Shown: positions 14,475 through 28,165 of the stretch, piece after piece
How positions within the stretch are numbered: the first letter of the stretch is position 1
Layout: the number at the start of each line of letters is the position of its first letter
Source of the DNA: Lanius collurio
Taxonomy: Eukaryota > Chordata > Aves > Passeriformes > Laniidae
Direction of reading: 5' to 3'
NCBI GenBank assembly: GCA_020086605.1
Contig: JACBWW010000028.1
Coordinates: 10,401,888-10,465,887 of the forward strand
DNA length: 64,000 nucleotides
Notes under the pieces: model-generated
Databases searched by the model: none
Told to the model about the DNA's origin: nothing
Seen by the model: only the letters and a program-made list of their open reading frames with translations
Position numbers and translations under genes: made by a program

Positions 14475-14521
14475 GACAGAGTGTGTGTATGTGTGTGCGT
14501 GTGAGTGACAGTGTGTATGTA
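14475..14521. repeat. (GT)n-like microsatellite
   Basis: An imperfect GT dinucleotide array with A and C interruptions. Confidence 0.8.
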
Positions 14522-15057
14522 ATTATTACGGCTTCTTTATGAAGGAGATAAAGAAGTACCCTCTGTAAATGATATTTCTTTCCCTGAATGTATTTTTATA
14601 TTAGATAATGTAACCAAATTTAGTTGGAACAATCTACAGTTGTCTGGGAGAGGGTGGCTAGCAGCATGACAGGCAACAAGAGTCTGAAACACAAAAATCT
14701 GAGAAGGACTGCAACTCTTGAGAAGCAAACAACAGGAAAGAAATACCATGAAAGGCCAAAACAATGCTTTTGGACAGCATGCTTCATAGCTTCTCAGTGC
14801 TCTCAGGAGGTTGGTCCCTGGCAAAACTGGGATAATGTATTTGTTCCTCACAGGGGCAGCTACAGCTGTGCTGAAGATAGGCTGCCCCTCACTCTTCTGT
14901 TTGTTCTGTGAATTTTTTTAGAGTTAATATGAGGAAATGAATCAGAACCTGTTCTCTGTTTTAAAACCCTATGCCCAAATTCTGTAGGTATATTTATATT
15001 GGTTTGAAATAACTTCACTGACTCTTGTTAACGACATATGTTAAAAACATACGTTAT

Positions 15058-15099
15058 GTTAAAAAGGTGTATGTTTTTTATGTGTGTTAAAAAGGTGTA
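15058..15099. repeat. Short direct repeat
   Basis: The 14-mer GTTAAAAAGGTGTA occurs twice, about 28 bp apart, within a T/A-rich segment. A further pair (TTAAAATTTGCCCTT, repeated in tandem) lies at about 15412-15441. Confidence 0.7.
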
Positions 15100-16217
15100 A
15101 GACACTTCTGTGCATTTGTTTCCTTGTTGTATTAGGGGATGTGTAAAATATATATTGCATAAATATATGTTTTGAAATTTGAATTGTATGGCTTTTTAAA
15201 AAAATAAATATATCATGATTATTGCTATTTTAATGAGCTACTGAAAGAGTACATATCAGCCATTCTTTATGCAATCATTACTTACCCAGCACTGAACTCC
15301 TTGAATTTGAACCAAGAGCAAAAGTCATACACTTCTGTAATTTTTGCTGTTTGATTGATGATCACAGCATTTTTTACATTTTATACATTGCAGAAGATGG
15401 AAAAAATACTTTTAAAATTTGCCCTTTTAAAATTTGCCCTTTACAAAATTAAAGATTTAAAAATTAATTTGACAGAATCACACAACTGCAGTGAGGAATT
15501 TTGAGTTATCATTTCACCTAGTATAGGGCAATAATTCTTCCTGTCCTGTTCCCCTCCCATACTGAGAAACTAGATTTAATATTTTGATAATACCTTGAGA
15601 TGAAAAGCTGAATCTTGCCAAGAATGTCCAAACATAGATTTTTGAGTAATAGGCTCAAAAGCTGGGCAACACTTGGAGAAAAAGACATTAATATTTACGT
15701 ATGGATTTGCCTCTCAGTAAAAATTTCTATACTTTTAAAATAAACTTTACACGTGAACAGTTGGTCGTGGTTTGTTTGGTACCATTTTTTCAGTTTTCCA
15801 GGATGCTTGTGACACAAAGCATGGCCTTAGCTGGAGGCTCTCCATCTCTGGATCAGACTCAAGACTCAGCACTCATTTCTGAAATCGTTCTTTGCCACAT
15901 GTTTTGAATATTGCAGGTCCTTTTTCTCCTTTTCACTGATGTCTAGGGCAGTAATTTTCCATAAAAATTTCCAACTGCAGGAGAAAGGGAAAACAAGGTG
16001 ATTTTCCTCGGATTAAGTGTTCGTAACCACCCTCACAGACTAGAGAATTTTGGGGTCCTGAGTTGTTCTGTCTGAAAAGATGAATGCAGAAATATAATTA
16101 TTCTCTTCTGGTTTCACTTTGTTCCTTTCTCATTAATTTCTGGAAGAGAAATCTTACTAATCTGTTTGTGCTTTTATCCAAGCAAACTGCTGAGTAATCT
16201 GAATGAGACAAAGAAGT

Positions 16218-16218
<1 letters not shown>

Positions 16219-16250
<32 letters not shown>

Positions 16251-16264
16251 AAAGAAAGAAAAGC
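16219..16264. repeat. Poly(A) run with (AAAG) end
   Basis: About 30 consecutive adenines followed by AAAAG/AAAG units. Upstream sequence shows no recognisable retrogene, so it is listed as a simple repeat. Confidence 0.85.
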
Positions 16265-19200
16265 ACAATGTAATAGTTTTACTTTCTCCCATGGCTCCAA
16301 AGGTACATTCCTACCTGGAGATACATAGCTCTGTGTTTTGTACTGATGCAGATGGTAAAGGTAAAAAGTGTTATGTGTAATAAACTCTAGAAGAAGGTTA
16401 TTTTCTTTAATTCAATGCAGCATTATTTTCTGAGAACACAAAAGTCTTTATTATTCCTTGCACTGTATATGTATATATTGCTAATTATATACACACATAT
16501 GTTGTACACTACACTTAGAAAATAAGTCTTCCACTTTCAGATTTGTTTTTGCCAGCCCCATCAGAATTTTTGATGAAAGTTTCAAGAAGTAAACTGAAAT
16601 ACTAAATTCTACTTTACAGCCCTTTTAAAACTTAGAGTGAAAAATCAATTTTACTCAAGTAAGTATTTTCCAATTATTAAATTTGATTCAGACACCTATT
16701 ATTACTTTGTTATTAATATTATAAAGGCTAATTTTCTATAAGTAAAAGTTTTATGTGATGCTTCTCTAGAGGCAGACGAAATTTTCAAGGATGCAGGGAT
16801 TACAATATATTATCAAGAAGAACCTAATATCAAAACAATTAAAATAAATTTTAAAAAAGCCATCTGCTTTGATCTTTTATTTTTGAAAGTAATGTAATTG
16901 CAACTAATGTAATAATGTCACTCTAATTTCAAGGAACAATAATTACATTTTGAAGTCTCAATCAAAATTTATTAACACATTGTTAGTCATATTGTGTGTA
17001 ATACCTACTAAATTGCTAAAGGAAAGCTATTGAATGTCTGAGATTTCTCCTGACAGAGAACCATAATATGATCTCTTTATAAAAGAAAACTATCCCATCT
17101 AAAAATCTCTTCTGAGTTGTTTTAGCATTTTATAATAAGCTGACTTTATCTGGTATTAATCTGCAGTGGAAAAGTGTGTTACCACTGACAAAAATAAACT
17201 GGTCCAGCAGGTGAGGTAGTTTATGATAGGATAGACATAGGAATTAATGTGAAAAAATAAAATTAATAAAGCTCTCTGATTCAGTTTTCTGAATCTTAGT
17301 TGTTTATTGTATAGTAAAGACAACTATTGTTACAGAGTTTGCTGCATTTTTGAGTAGTTCTTTATCTTTTAACTTGGATGTGACTGCTGAGTGAGAAGGA
17401 ATAATAGTTCACTCAGCTCAGATTTACATTATTTATTATGCTTGTGTTCAGACAGGTAAGATGATCTCAACTGGACTAATTAATTTTTATTCTGGACTTA
17501 ATGTTGACTGTCTTAATTAAGAATTTTAAAGGCCCTTTACATGTGTTAATTTACTTCCATAACTATTCATATAAGAGAAGAGTTTTTTAATAACACGAGT
17601 TGTTTTTTACCCCATGCACTAAGCTGACCTTGTTACACTAGGGGAGGTGGAAATCCAAGATCACACAGTATCAGAATTTGGGTGAAGTGTAGGAATCATT
17701 TCCCATCTCTGTTTAGATGCCTGCAGATGACTCAAACAGATTTGCAGTCACATCTAAATTTATATGCAGTAACACTCTCTCTCCTTCACCTTCACCCTCT
17801 TGTTATGAGTTTGTCCAGATCAGCAAATACCAGCACCATAATTCAGAGGTGTTAGGATTGCTGGCAGCCTCCAGGTACCCTGGCTGCAAATCAAAACAAA
17901 GTTTTGAAAGAGGAAGAGGGAAATGAAATCTTGCTGATCTTTATAAATTTAAGGCTTTCAGAACCAAGTTGGATTATTTGGCTGTCTAGTTTGCATTAAG
18001 GAATACATTTAATTCTGAGGTCCTTAATACACCAAGAACCTTGGCTTCCAATTATAACTGCCCTTTTTACTGTTTGATATTCTTAAGTATGTCAAAATAG
18101 AAGCATAAGAAATCTTTCAACAACTCATATATGTGTTTCAAATTCAGGTGAATTTATTCCTAGATGGAAGATTGAAACAAAAGTTCAGGGAAGAGACATA
18201 TGAGAATAATCCTTGCTATTCTCTCTCCCTCCTTGTAACTCTGTTACACAGGTTGCATCACTTTCTTAACTAGTTTGATAAGGTTTCATTTAAAGAAAAC
18301 TGGGGTTTTTATATTTTTATTTGCTTCTTTGTTTTCCTTCGGTGATGATAGTAAATATTGAAACCGCTTCTTCATGTGTACTTTTAACCTTCAATTTCTG
18401 CGTATCTGACGGTACTGGAATATATGGAATAATAATAGAGAGGAAAAGTGTTTCAGAAAGTGGGCTACTGAAGAACTATTGACATTTTCTGGTGCAGAGC
18501 TACTTCTAGATGAAATTAGTGTCAAATCTATGTCAAGCTTCTCAGAAAGGAGCCAGTAATCTTTTTGTGTGTAAGTGGGGAAAATAGAACCTCAAAACAG
18601 TAAAGCCTTATCTTTTTTTTTGTTTCTTTCTTTCTTTTACATAGAAGCAGAATACACTTTAGTAAAATACAGCATAATTCATGCTACTTTGAAAAGTTTG
18701 GTGGTAAGCTTAATTCACATGCCAGGTCCCTGTCTAACAGGCTCATACCTAGGTGTACAACCCTTTTGATGTGTTCAGTTGGACTATATTTTCTCCACCC
18801 AGGAGACAGTAATAAAAACATCTGAAGACACTGGGCAGTTCTTCTTTGCAGATTTGCCTTCTTTTATTTCTTTGGTTATGGCATCAGGGAAATAGAAACA
18901 TAGTGAGGTTGCAAGGTTTTGTCAAGTTCAAAAGCTATTTGGGGAAAAATTACTTTAGAACAAATGGTGCTTACCACAACAGAGATTCTGTCCCACTTGC
19001 CAACTTCTCTCCATGCTTGTGCATGCCTGTGGATTGCTATATTCATCATGCAAACTTGTTAAGCACTGGAAAAAAGATAACCTATTTATGATTAACTGCT
19101 TTTGGTCCATAAAAATGCATACATAAGCCTCTTAAGAGCAACTGGGTGTCTCAAGGAAAAAAAATCACTGTATTTTATAGATGTCCACGCACAACTCTTA

Positions 19201-22200
19201 GGTTCTTATCCTGCCATATCAGAGCTCTCTAAGTGTTGGCTCTGGGTTGATGTAAAATGGAAAGAACAGTGTTCATACTTTTCAAAAAATTATATCTTAA
19301 AAGCTACAAGACCCACATATTTTCCTCTCTGAGGCTGAGGAGTGCCAGCAGGACTCTGCACACATCTGTGTGCATATGTGAATTTTACTATGGAACACCT
19401 TTCCCTAACCCTGCAACTCAAGAGGCTTTGTTTTCAGATTTGTTCTTTTTCAACTTTTATATGCAGGAAGTTTTAGGAAGGGATTGGAATCTTATTTTGG
19501 CCAGGGGATTTAAATCTTATCTGTACTGGTGTTTCAATCCCTTTTCAGAATCTGAGGGCTCTGAGACAAAATACTACTAGGTAGGTGTCCCTGCAGCTAA
19601 TGCCACTGTGATAGATGTATGGACTTAGTTCTCAAATTCAGAATGGTAGTGAGAAGGCCACAAGGAGGATACAGAATGGTGCAATTTGGGTAATGTCAAT
19701 GTCTCTCTGCTATAAAATAAAAACAACCTCCAAACCTGTGAGGGTTAACATGGGGCTAGAGTTATATAGACACAGACTTAAATTGATGAAGTGTAGATGT
19801 AAATTGATAAAGGGGTTTGATGCACCATAGTATTGAGATTTATCTAAATTCAATATTGTTAAACATTCTTAAAGATCAGATGAATTATACATAAAGTAGA
19901 TGGATTATTTGTCCAAGGCAAACAGTGGTGACATTTCTATCTGTCACTTAGTATGACAAGGTTAGCATGTTTTATTCAAAAGTTTTAAACAGTAAACGAT
20001 TTGTATTAATTACTTTTTCATTGAACTGCTAGGGAAAGCAGAAACTAACACTACTATTCTATGATGCAAAGTCAGATTTTGCATTAAATGAACACTAAAA
20101 TTTGATTATTTCTAACATCTTAAAAATTCATGCTGAAGTTGTCTTGTCATTTGGACACCAAAAATCCAAACACTTACAAATAGAGAAGGAAAAAGAAAGG
20201 AAGCAGCAGCCTCCTCCCCCCAAAATATTGCATAATAAACATCAAGATAAAAAAGCAAAATGCTTTGGTAATAGAGACCATGGTTTCATATAAATTAAAA
20301 GACCTATCAGGTGGAAGATAGGATTGAAATATGTGGCATGAAGAGAATTTTCTGAATTATAAAAATCTAAAAATGAGGAAAAAATCCTCTTCCCTTGATC
20401 ATACCTTGGGGCCCAATGAAGTACAGGATTTTAGGGCTCAAAATCAAGAGTCCACTTGATCTTGGAACCCTATTTTGATCATCTTTGCTTCATATCACCT
20501 GTTGAACTGGAAAATAAAATTAGCCATTCAGTCAACCAGAGAACAGACAACCAGGAATATTGCATGTGTGAAAAATTCTGCATGTGTGGTTGTGAAACTC
20601 TGCAAAGGATTAGGAAAATTGGGTCCAATACCTACTCTGGATAGCAGAAGTCTGTAATGAGTCTCCTATATCCCTGATAAATGCCTGAGTGTGTGACATT
20701 CTGTGCACTGAGGTGGAAAAGTCAGATACAACAAGTATCAGCTTCATCTGCTTCCAGGCTTGCCATCCAGTTATCAGCATTTCTAACAAGAGTCAAAGAG
20801 GGGAGGTTGTAGCATGATGACCACATGGTGGCTTTATAATTTCAGGCAGGATATTTTCTGGCCTCTACAATGCATCTAGAAGGTCTTTATTGTTCTAACA
20901 CTTTTAACACCATTTCTGATTTCTATATACTGTCATTAAGAATCACTCAAGTCTACAAGTGTTGTGGCATTCCAGATCCTGCTAGCATTTTACAGGAAGC
21001 AAACACAGTCAGGCAATAATAGAGATGACAACCTGCTGACAGAATACTTGTCCCTTTATGACAGTTCAGAGAATAGTAAGAGATTTAAGTAATGAGCCAT
21101 ATCATGTAATTTAGGATTTACTTGTTTCTGACAGTGGTCAGTTCCAGATCTATTAGTGGAAAGCAGAAAGACCTTTTCCTTCATTAACTTCCATTCTGGT
21201 TACTCCTCTTATTGGTCATGTAAATCCTTATTTGGAATTTTTTTTCACCTCAAAGCCATTCTGTTGCAGAAAAGTTTGAATCAGAACTGTGTATGGTGTG
21301 AAAACAGTTGGGTTTTTTTATAACTTCTGAACTTACTGTTTTTCACTTTCTTATAATTTTGAAGCAGATGATTAATTGTAATCATGGACAAGATTTGCAG
21401 CTCCATTTTGTCAATTTTTGCATTAAAAAAAATTGCTTACAGTATTTACAAAGGAGACCTGTTCAAGACTCAGGTAAATGAAATACTATTCATAGCAGAT
21501 GTCTTTTATAGATCAGTGGCAATGAATTTTTCATCTCTATCACATTTATTTATTTCCTAGTGTTCTTCACAGGTGAACATGTAAAAAGCAAGTAGATACA
21601 CATACATGAAAGGTGGACTGAGAAAATGAGGCTAGGAAATTGTAGTATAGAAAGGAATAGACTGGTGGATATGAATGGAGGAGTGAGGGAAGCCCATTTG
21701 TACAGCAGTAGCTCTTTGTCTTGACAATGTCAGAAATCACATTTAAAGTCAATTACCATCTGACATGTTTCTCTTTAGACTTTCTGGCCATCATCAAATA
21801 TTGATCTGTGGTGCACAGTAACTGTTAGTCTGAAAAGTATTGTTTTTTTCTTGAAGGTACCTCAAATATTATTTACTACTCAAATATTTTTTAAAGTTAT
21901 ATTGACAAATTTATGACATTTAGTAGTGCAATAAATTTTTACAACTTGGAACACAAAATTGGTATGATAGAATTTTGCAGCACTCATCTCAAATATGAAG
22001 TCATGTACTGCCAGGTTTATTGAAACTTCTTTTTTGGTCTCCTGTCTTTCACCATAATTTCTAACCATTTCAATTACTTTAACTCAAAAGTGTACCTTAT
22101 TAATAGGAGAATTATAAAACTAAATGAAGTCAATAAAGTAGGAACCAGTACTCCTTCAGCCATGTTTCACCTCCTTCTCTTCAAAAGCTATTTTCCAGTT

Positions 22201-22283
22201 CTTTAGTCCCCAATTCTGAAAATGCTGATGTGCTTGTTGTTCTAGCTTGGGATGTATCTTAGATGAGAATTGAATAACATCTG

Positions 22284-22505
22284 ACAGAATCACAGAATCA
22301 CAGAATCAGTTAGGTTGGAAAAGCCTTTCAGTCCAGCTTATGACTGAACACCATCACATCAATACGACCGGGACACAGTGCAACATCCAATACTTCCTTA
22401 AAAACCTCCAGGGACAGTGACTCCACCACCTCCTTGGGGAGCCAATACCAAGTCACCCTTTCTGTGAAGAGTGTCTTCCCAAATATGATGCCTGTTCTGA
22501 TTGTG
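22284..22505 (-). mobile_element. CR1 LINE, 3' end fragment
   Basis: Three tandem copies of CACAGAAT, the reverse complement of the CR1 3' tail, open the element at its plus-strand left edge. They are followed by GGTTGGAAAAG and by CTCCACCACCTCC, the antisense of the family's EVVESPSLE region. It is a 5'-truncated copy of about 220 bp in minus orientation. The minus-strand frame with KEVVESLSLEVFKEVLDVAL across it is the CR1 ORF2 C-terminus, not a host gene. Confidence 0.93.
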
Positions 22506-22598
22506 TGGTGAGTGGAATAAGTAAAACAAGTAAGAATATTTCTATGTGCTTTTGAATTACGAAACATGTATTTGATTTCAAGGATTATTTATTTAAAT

Positions 22599-22860
22599 GG
22601 GGAGGGGAGGGGAAGGAGAGGGAGGGGAGGGGAGGGAAGAAAAAAAAAGAAAAGAGAAAGAAAAAAGAAAAGAGAAGAAAATAAGAAAAAAAAAGAGAAG
22701 AGAAGAGAAGAGAAGAGAAGAGAAGAGAAGAGAAGAGAAAAGAAAAGAANAAGAGAAGAGAAGAGAAGAGAAGAGAAGAGAAGAGAAGAGAAGAGAAAAA
22801 AGAAAAGAAAAGAAAAGAAAAGAAAAGAAAAGAGAAAAGGAGAGAAAAGAAAAGAAAAAA
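22599..22860. repeat. Compound purine-only microsatellite (GGGGA / AAGAG / AAAAG) with one N
   Basis: About 260 bp of essentially pure purine on the plus strand. A GGGGAGG block comes first, then mixed AAAG/AAGA, then a long (AAGAG)n array interrupted by an undetermined base at 22750, and finally (AAAAG)n. The long open frames on both strands are low-complexity artefacts (K/R/E-only or F/L/S-only). Such homopurine-homopyrimidine mirror repeats are known to form triplex (H-DNA) structures. The N suggests unresolved length or base in the assembly. Confidence 0.95.
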
Positions 22861-23969
22861 ACAGCTTGCCCCCCCACACCTCCCTAGTCCCCTATCTTTC
22901 TCTGGATTTCTGCATAACTCCTGAGAAGCAGAGAAAGTGATACTACGTGTACCCCAGGCACATTCAACAGGTAGAAGAGCTCACAGAGAGGACTAGGAAA
23001 ATTACCTGAATGTTTGCAGTCCTCTCCAGAACAGTCAGCTACTTAAATAAATAGAATAACAATATGTATAACTTTATGCACACCTGTCAGCACTATGCCA
23101 TCTTCCAGGTGTGCCTCTCCTTGGAATAATATCACACTGCCAGACTTTGTCTGTGTTACACCACATGTGTCAGAAGTTGCTCTTCTGGGAATGGCAGTCA
23201 CTCTTGCTAGCTGACAGGGCAGATTGCCAAACACCCTTTATTTATGAGAATTAAATTTTTTTGAAATTGATGTGCAAATGATTAATTTCAGTTTATTTCA
23301 TGCATTACAAACCATGAAAAATTACTAAATATTTGGGGCACCATTCAAAATGTCTTTAACCAGTCAGAAAAAAATATTGAATGCTTCACTTGGACAATAT
23401 GTGTGAGAACAGGATTTGCCTTTTCACTGGGACCAGGACTGGCAACTGAAAGGAGCTGAGGGGCCCATACACTTAGGGCAGGAGGAGCACTGCACAGCTG
23501 TGTCCTAGGCAGGCAGAGCCCTGACAGATGCTCTTAAGGGACTGGGGAAGGATCTGGGGTGAAGGTCCTGTATTCTGTTCAGCACAAAGCTGAGCAGGGT
23601 CAGAGGGGCTGAAATCAAGAACATTTTCCCTGGTGATCATAGTGGGACAGTGGATCCAATCCTTCCTTGAAGAGTTTCCAGTTCCCATGGGATAAAACAC
23701 TCAGCAACCAGGTCAACAAGCAGTCTGTCAGACTGGAGACCTGCCGGGTTCCCTAATGACCTGGAATCAATTCTGTGGTCTTCCAGTTAATTTCAAATGA
23801 TGGAATCAGTCTCTAGATTATTATTCTATTATGGGAAAGACTTCTCCTCTCTTGGTAAGTCAAAATTATACTATTTTATGTAGTGAAGAATCATTTCAAG
23901 AAATGAACTTATAAATTCTACTATGATTATAAATTTTGATCTCCCTGTTTCCTACTAAATATAAGCAAA
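22861..23969. other. Non-coding stretch with a GC-richer block at 23.4-23.8 kb
   Basis: No gene recognised. From about 23400 to 23780 the base composition becomes noticeably richer in G and C than its surroundings. This block does not read as CR1 and could be an unrecognised old LTR or other repeat. Confidence 0.4.
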
Positions 23970-24150
23970 GAATCACAGAATCATTTAGGCTGGAGTAGCG
24001 CTCCAAGATCATTGAGTCCAAACCTTGACAGATCACCACCTTGTCAACTGGACATACCACATAAAGTTTTTTCATGTACACCTCTGTGGATGGTGACTTC
24101 CATGGGAAGTCAATTCCAAAGTCTGGCAACATATTTTACAGTGAAGGAAG
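23970..24150 (-). mobile_element. CR1 LINE, 3' end fragment
   Basis: It starts with AATCACAGAATCATTTAGGC, the antisense CR1 tail, and continues through the antisense of the 3' UTR and ORF2 C-terminus (GATCATTGAGTCCAA, then ACAGTGAAGGAAGG). It is more diverged than the copy at 22.3 kb, so probably older. Confidence 0.85.
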
Positions 24151-27100
24151 GAAAGTGTAAAGATTCTTCAGGATGAAGGATCATTTCATATTCCAGAGGG
24201 CTGTTTTTTCAACCTCTTTTTCCTATATATTCTCTTCTTTATAGATATTTGCATTTCTACTTTTTTGATAAACATCAGAGATTTACTTATAAAGACTATG
24301 TAGTGTCTGTGATTAATTTACAAATCACATAAATAATAATTTTCTATGTCCTGTGTGTACAAAAATTTTCACTGTTATTTGCACATTTTGATATTTACTT
24401 TTTTTTTTAATTACAGCAGGAAAATTATTTATCCCTGATGTAAATTTCCTAAAGAAAGCTGGAACCCGGTCATTCTGTGGAGTGAGCCTCGTTTCCCCTT
24501 CTGTCATCAGTGTTCAGCTGAAGACATTAGATTTAAAAGGCCCCATTATGCACTGTTTACATACCCTGATCACTGATTAAGTCACTATGGGTACACAAAG
24601 TGTGGAGCAGATTGAAAATCAGGTGTGAGCTTTGTCCATTGTGACTTTAAAACATGCACATCGCAAATCCTACTTATATTTAGCTGTACAGCCTCATATC
24701 TGATAATATTTTATTTTCAACTTTCCAAAATAAATTTTAATAACAGAATTTCTTTTAGCACTACCTTCTAGCTGAACATTACGTTAAGAATTTACCTGAG
24801 CAAATCCTAGGGTTTGTGTGTAGCAAGCAGCCCTAGCTCATGACGTGATGTTACCTGAATTGTAGATCATGTCATGATCTAAGATTTAATTTAATCTATG
24901 AAGTGATTGAACTTACTGGCAACTAAGAGTAAAAGCCAAATTCGTGCTTCCAAAAAAAATTCTTCTTACCTAACAGGTAGAATCAATAAATATATATATT
25001 AAAAATTACTTAGTTGATTTTTCTTCAATATATATATGCAAAACTCTTAGATAAAAAAGGACTAAAAAATTATTCTGCAAGGGAGAGAAAAAAGCAAGCT
25101 GTCTCTTCTGATCCTTCACTACCTGGTTTTGACTTTATGGCACAAGAGGGAAAAACCTTCAATACTCTGCTGTTAGGCAGTTGATGATACATGAATTCTG
25201 TATCGCAGATAATCTATGTTGCAGGTTGTTAATATAGAATGGTATATTTCAGAATATCAGACGCTATCCTCTCCTGCATCCCATTCATTACAGTACCAAG
25301 AAACTTTAACTGGTCAGTGATTGGAAGGTGTTGATCTCCAAGTCTTCTGTAGGATCATCAATATGTACTCTTTCAGTATAAGAACCAGCGTGCTCAGGTC
25401 ATTGGCATTATCTATCCTTCCAAAAATAAAATTGCATTAAAAACGTTATCAATACTGCCAATATTTTGTTTTTCCTGTCTTTCTCATATTCATCAGAGAC
25501 AAGACAACGTGCCATTTTTGGTGTAAAAGTAAATTGTATGATCCTACTCCACAATTTTCACTATTCATAAAACAGATTTTTAGTAATTAAGACATGAAAT
25601 AACAATTAATTAAGTTCCTCTTAAATTAAGGATAAAGACTAGTATCTATCCACCTATGCTAGTTTTCACTAGTGGACACTAGGTATCTCTCAATTCTTAA
25701 AATTTTTCTTTACATATGTTAATACCATTCTTCAAGAATATCAGATTGTTGCCTAGCCAACCATGAGTATTATGGCATGTAGAAATTATCTAAAAATGTA
25801 ATAATGCAATAAGTCTGTGACTACATTTTGACAGTGTTACTTCTACCTCTCAGTCTCAGTTGAAATCTATTCAGAGTTTTCTCTGTTAAAGCCAAAATTT
25901 CCTTCATGTGCTTTCTGAGAAACTTAATGTAGAAAGTAGTCTTGTTTGGAAGAAGGAGCTTGAGTCAGATAACAGAAGGGTGTTTTTTGGAAAAATTAAA
26001 TTAATATACCATTAGACAAAGTCAAACAATAAAAAAAGTGTGTGCTGCCTTTGTGAGGGATTTTTCACTGCTTATGCTGTGGTATGGAAGAATCACAAAG
26101 GACTCACCAGCCCTCAGTATGGGAGGAGCTGAGGTCTCAGGAGACTTCTCCCAGCCGCCAGTAGTACCTGCCTGAAAAATCTCCTAATCCATCAGGCAGT
26201 AGATAAAACCATCACCTAAGCTGTGTCTTCAGTCTACCTGACCTATCATTACCCAAGATCATGGGAGCAAAGTTTGCCAAATCATCTTTGCACTCTGATT
26301 TCTGGTTCCTTGCAGAACCTCATTTGCAGGTACTATTCCTAAAACACATCAGAGCTTCTGAGACTGGAGGGAAATAGGGTAGTGTACAGGATTCTGGAGA
26401 GCTATGCATATTCTAAGAAACTGAAAGTTTAACATTGATAGTACTGAGTTGAAAAGTAAGAAAAAAAAATAATTGAAATATTTTTGCTGGTTTTGTAGGA
26501 CTTAGTGAAAATTAAGATTTAGCATTCAACTATGCTCAGACCTGCGGATCTTTATACAGGGCTTTATGTGCATACCATTCATTGTGGCTATGAAATGATT
26601 CAGGTGATTATTTGATGTTTGCATGAACTGGGCATACCAATAGCATTGAAATACCAATATCAGAATCAGTGTTTTGTTCTGAATGATATCTAAGTGCAAA
26701 ACTGTTCTTGCTTTGTAGCCTTAAAGAATGTGCAAGGAAGTTATATAGAAAGACCCAAGGCTGCAGAACAACACTCATGAACTTGGTGATAGTTATGCAT
26801 ATATAATGTGCATATGCAGTTTGCATACACGCATATTGATATAAAACCCGACATTGTTGATGCTTCCAAATGCCCTTTGCCTTTCCAGTAGATAAGTTAG
26901 AACTACAGGTGATACAGAAGGCAGTGGGACAAATGACCTGAGGAAGAAAGATAACGAATACCAACATTTTGCTACAGAATCTCTATTTTTTAAAACTTGG
27001 CAAGAATTTTGGAGGAGGCTGCAATTTGGTTAACACAAATCAAAAGAGAAATATGAAGCACCATGACTGGAACCTTGAAAGAAAGCATAAATATGCACAT

Positions 27101-28165
27101 GAGAAAGGACATCATGAGTGTGGATGATGAAGGAATGATCTCTCCATCTGTGAAGATAAATGACTTGACAAATCTTTACTGATATATGGGATGGAAAGCA
27201 GAAAGTGAGGGAATATGGGATACTGCCGTTGCTTTTCCTTTCTTTTCTTCAGCTCCAGAAACTATGTGGACTGTTTCACTAGTAAGACCTATTCCTCAGA
27301 AATGTCTTTTTGCTTAGACACAAACTCTTTAGTCTTGTCTACTTTGTATACAAATGATGTATTGAGAAGGTTAGGGAAAATAACAAAATGCCACTGGGAA
27401 TATTTTATCTTCTTTGGATTATCAACTCTGCTAGAAAGAAGGAAAATTTTGAAAGAGCCTTGAAAAGGTCCAAAAAACTTTAGAACTTTAGATAATTTGT
27501 ATTCATCTGAATCTATTGTGGGTCACCAAACCCAGATCATTATTCATTTCACTTTTTAGTGATTAAGAGCACAATTTAGGGCTTCTGATCTAAGAGGAAC
27601 CAAAGCATCAATCTCTTTATTTTACTGTACCTAAGTTATTTACATCTAGTTATGGCATTATAATGGTCCTTATGAAGTTCTTTCAACAAATACGTGGACA
27701 CATAGGGCAGTGCCTTTTATTCTGAACACTTCAAAAACTTCAGAAAAAAGGAAAGCCTTTGCACAGTACTTATATACAGACACTCTCTGGAGAAAAAATT
27801 CATGGCCTGCCATTTTAAAAGCCTATGTAAATTTTGCTCTTCTTCAGCCACATGGGTGCTTTAAATGATTGAAAAAAAATATCCAGGAAGTATAACATTC
27901 ATTGTCTGAATTCACATGGGAAACTTTCTTTAAGTCTTATGCTGTATGCACTCTACTCAGTTCAGAAAGTTAGTTCAAACTCTGATAGTCTCGTTTTCTA
28001 GCAACTTGCCTACTTGTAGGTTTTTAAATTATATGCTTTTGAACAGAATTGCAAAACAAATATTGTATTTATATTGACAGCTTGGGTAAATCAGTTGGTG
28101 GACTGTGCAGTGCACATGAGAAAATGGTCCATTTTGCCAATCTGTATTCTAAACATGTGGTTCAC
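24151..28165. other. AT-rich non-coding stretch
   Basis: No gene or repeat family recognised. It contains a short perfect inverted repeat at 24863-24881 next to a TGACGTGA motif, and a few TATATA tracts near 24985 and 25030. The 119-codon minus-strand frame at 26608-26967 has no recognisable domain. Confidence 0.5.

Larger units (their letters stand above)
7452..22283. other. Long AT-rich non-coding stretch
   Basis: Nearly 15 kb in which I recognise no coding gene, no RNA gene and no intact transposon. It holds only small tandem duplications and microsatellites, listed separately. Open frames in this interval are under about 110 codons and show no domain or convincing codon pattern. It could be intron, intergenic DNA or a regulatory desert; conservation data would be needed to find enhancers. 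Confidence 0.5.

Noticed and set aside
22566..22940. Open frames of 94-124 codons on both strands across the purine array
   Set aside because: They consist only of K/R/E or F/L/S residues generated by the microsatellite and contain an undetermined base; there is no protein signal.
26608..26967. 119-codon minus-strand open frame
   Set aside because: No recognisable domain, no supporting splice or promoter context, and low-complexity AT-driven composition.
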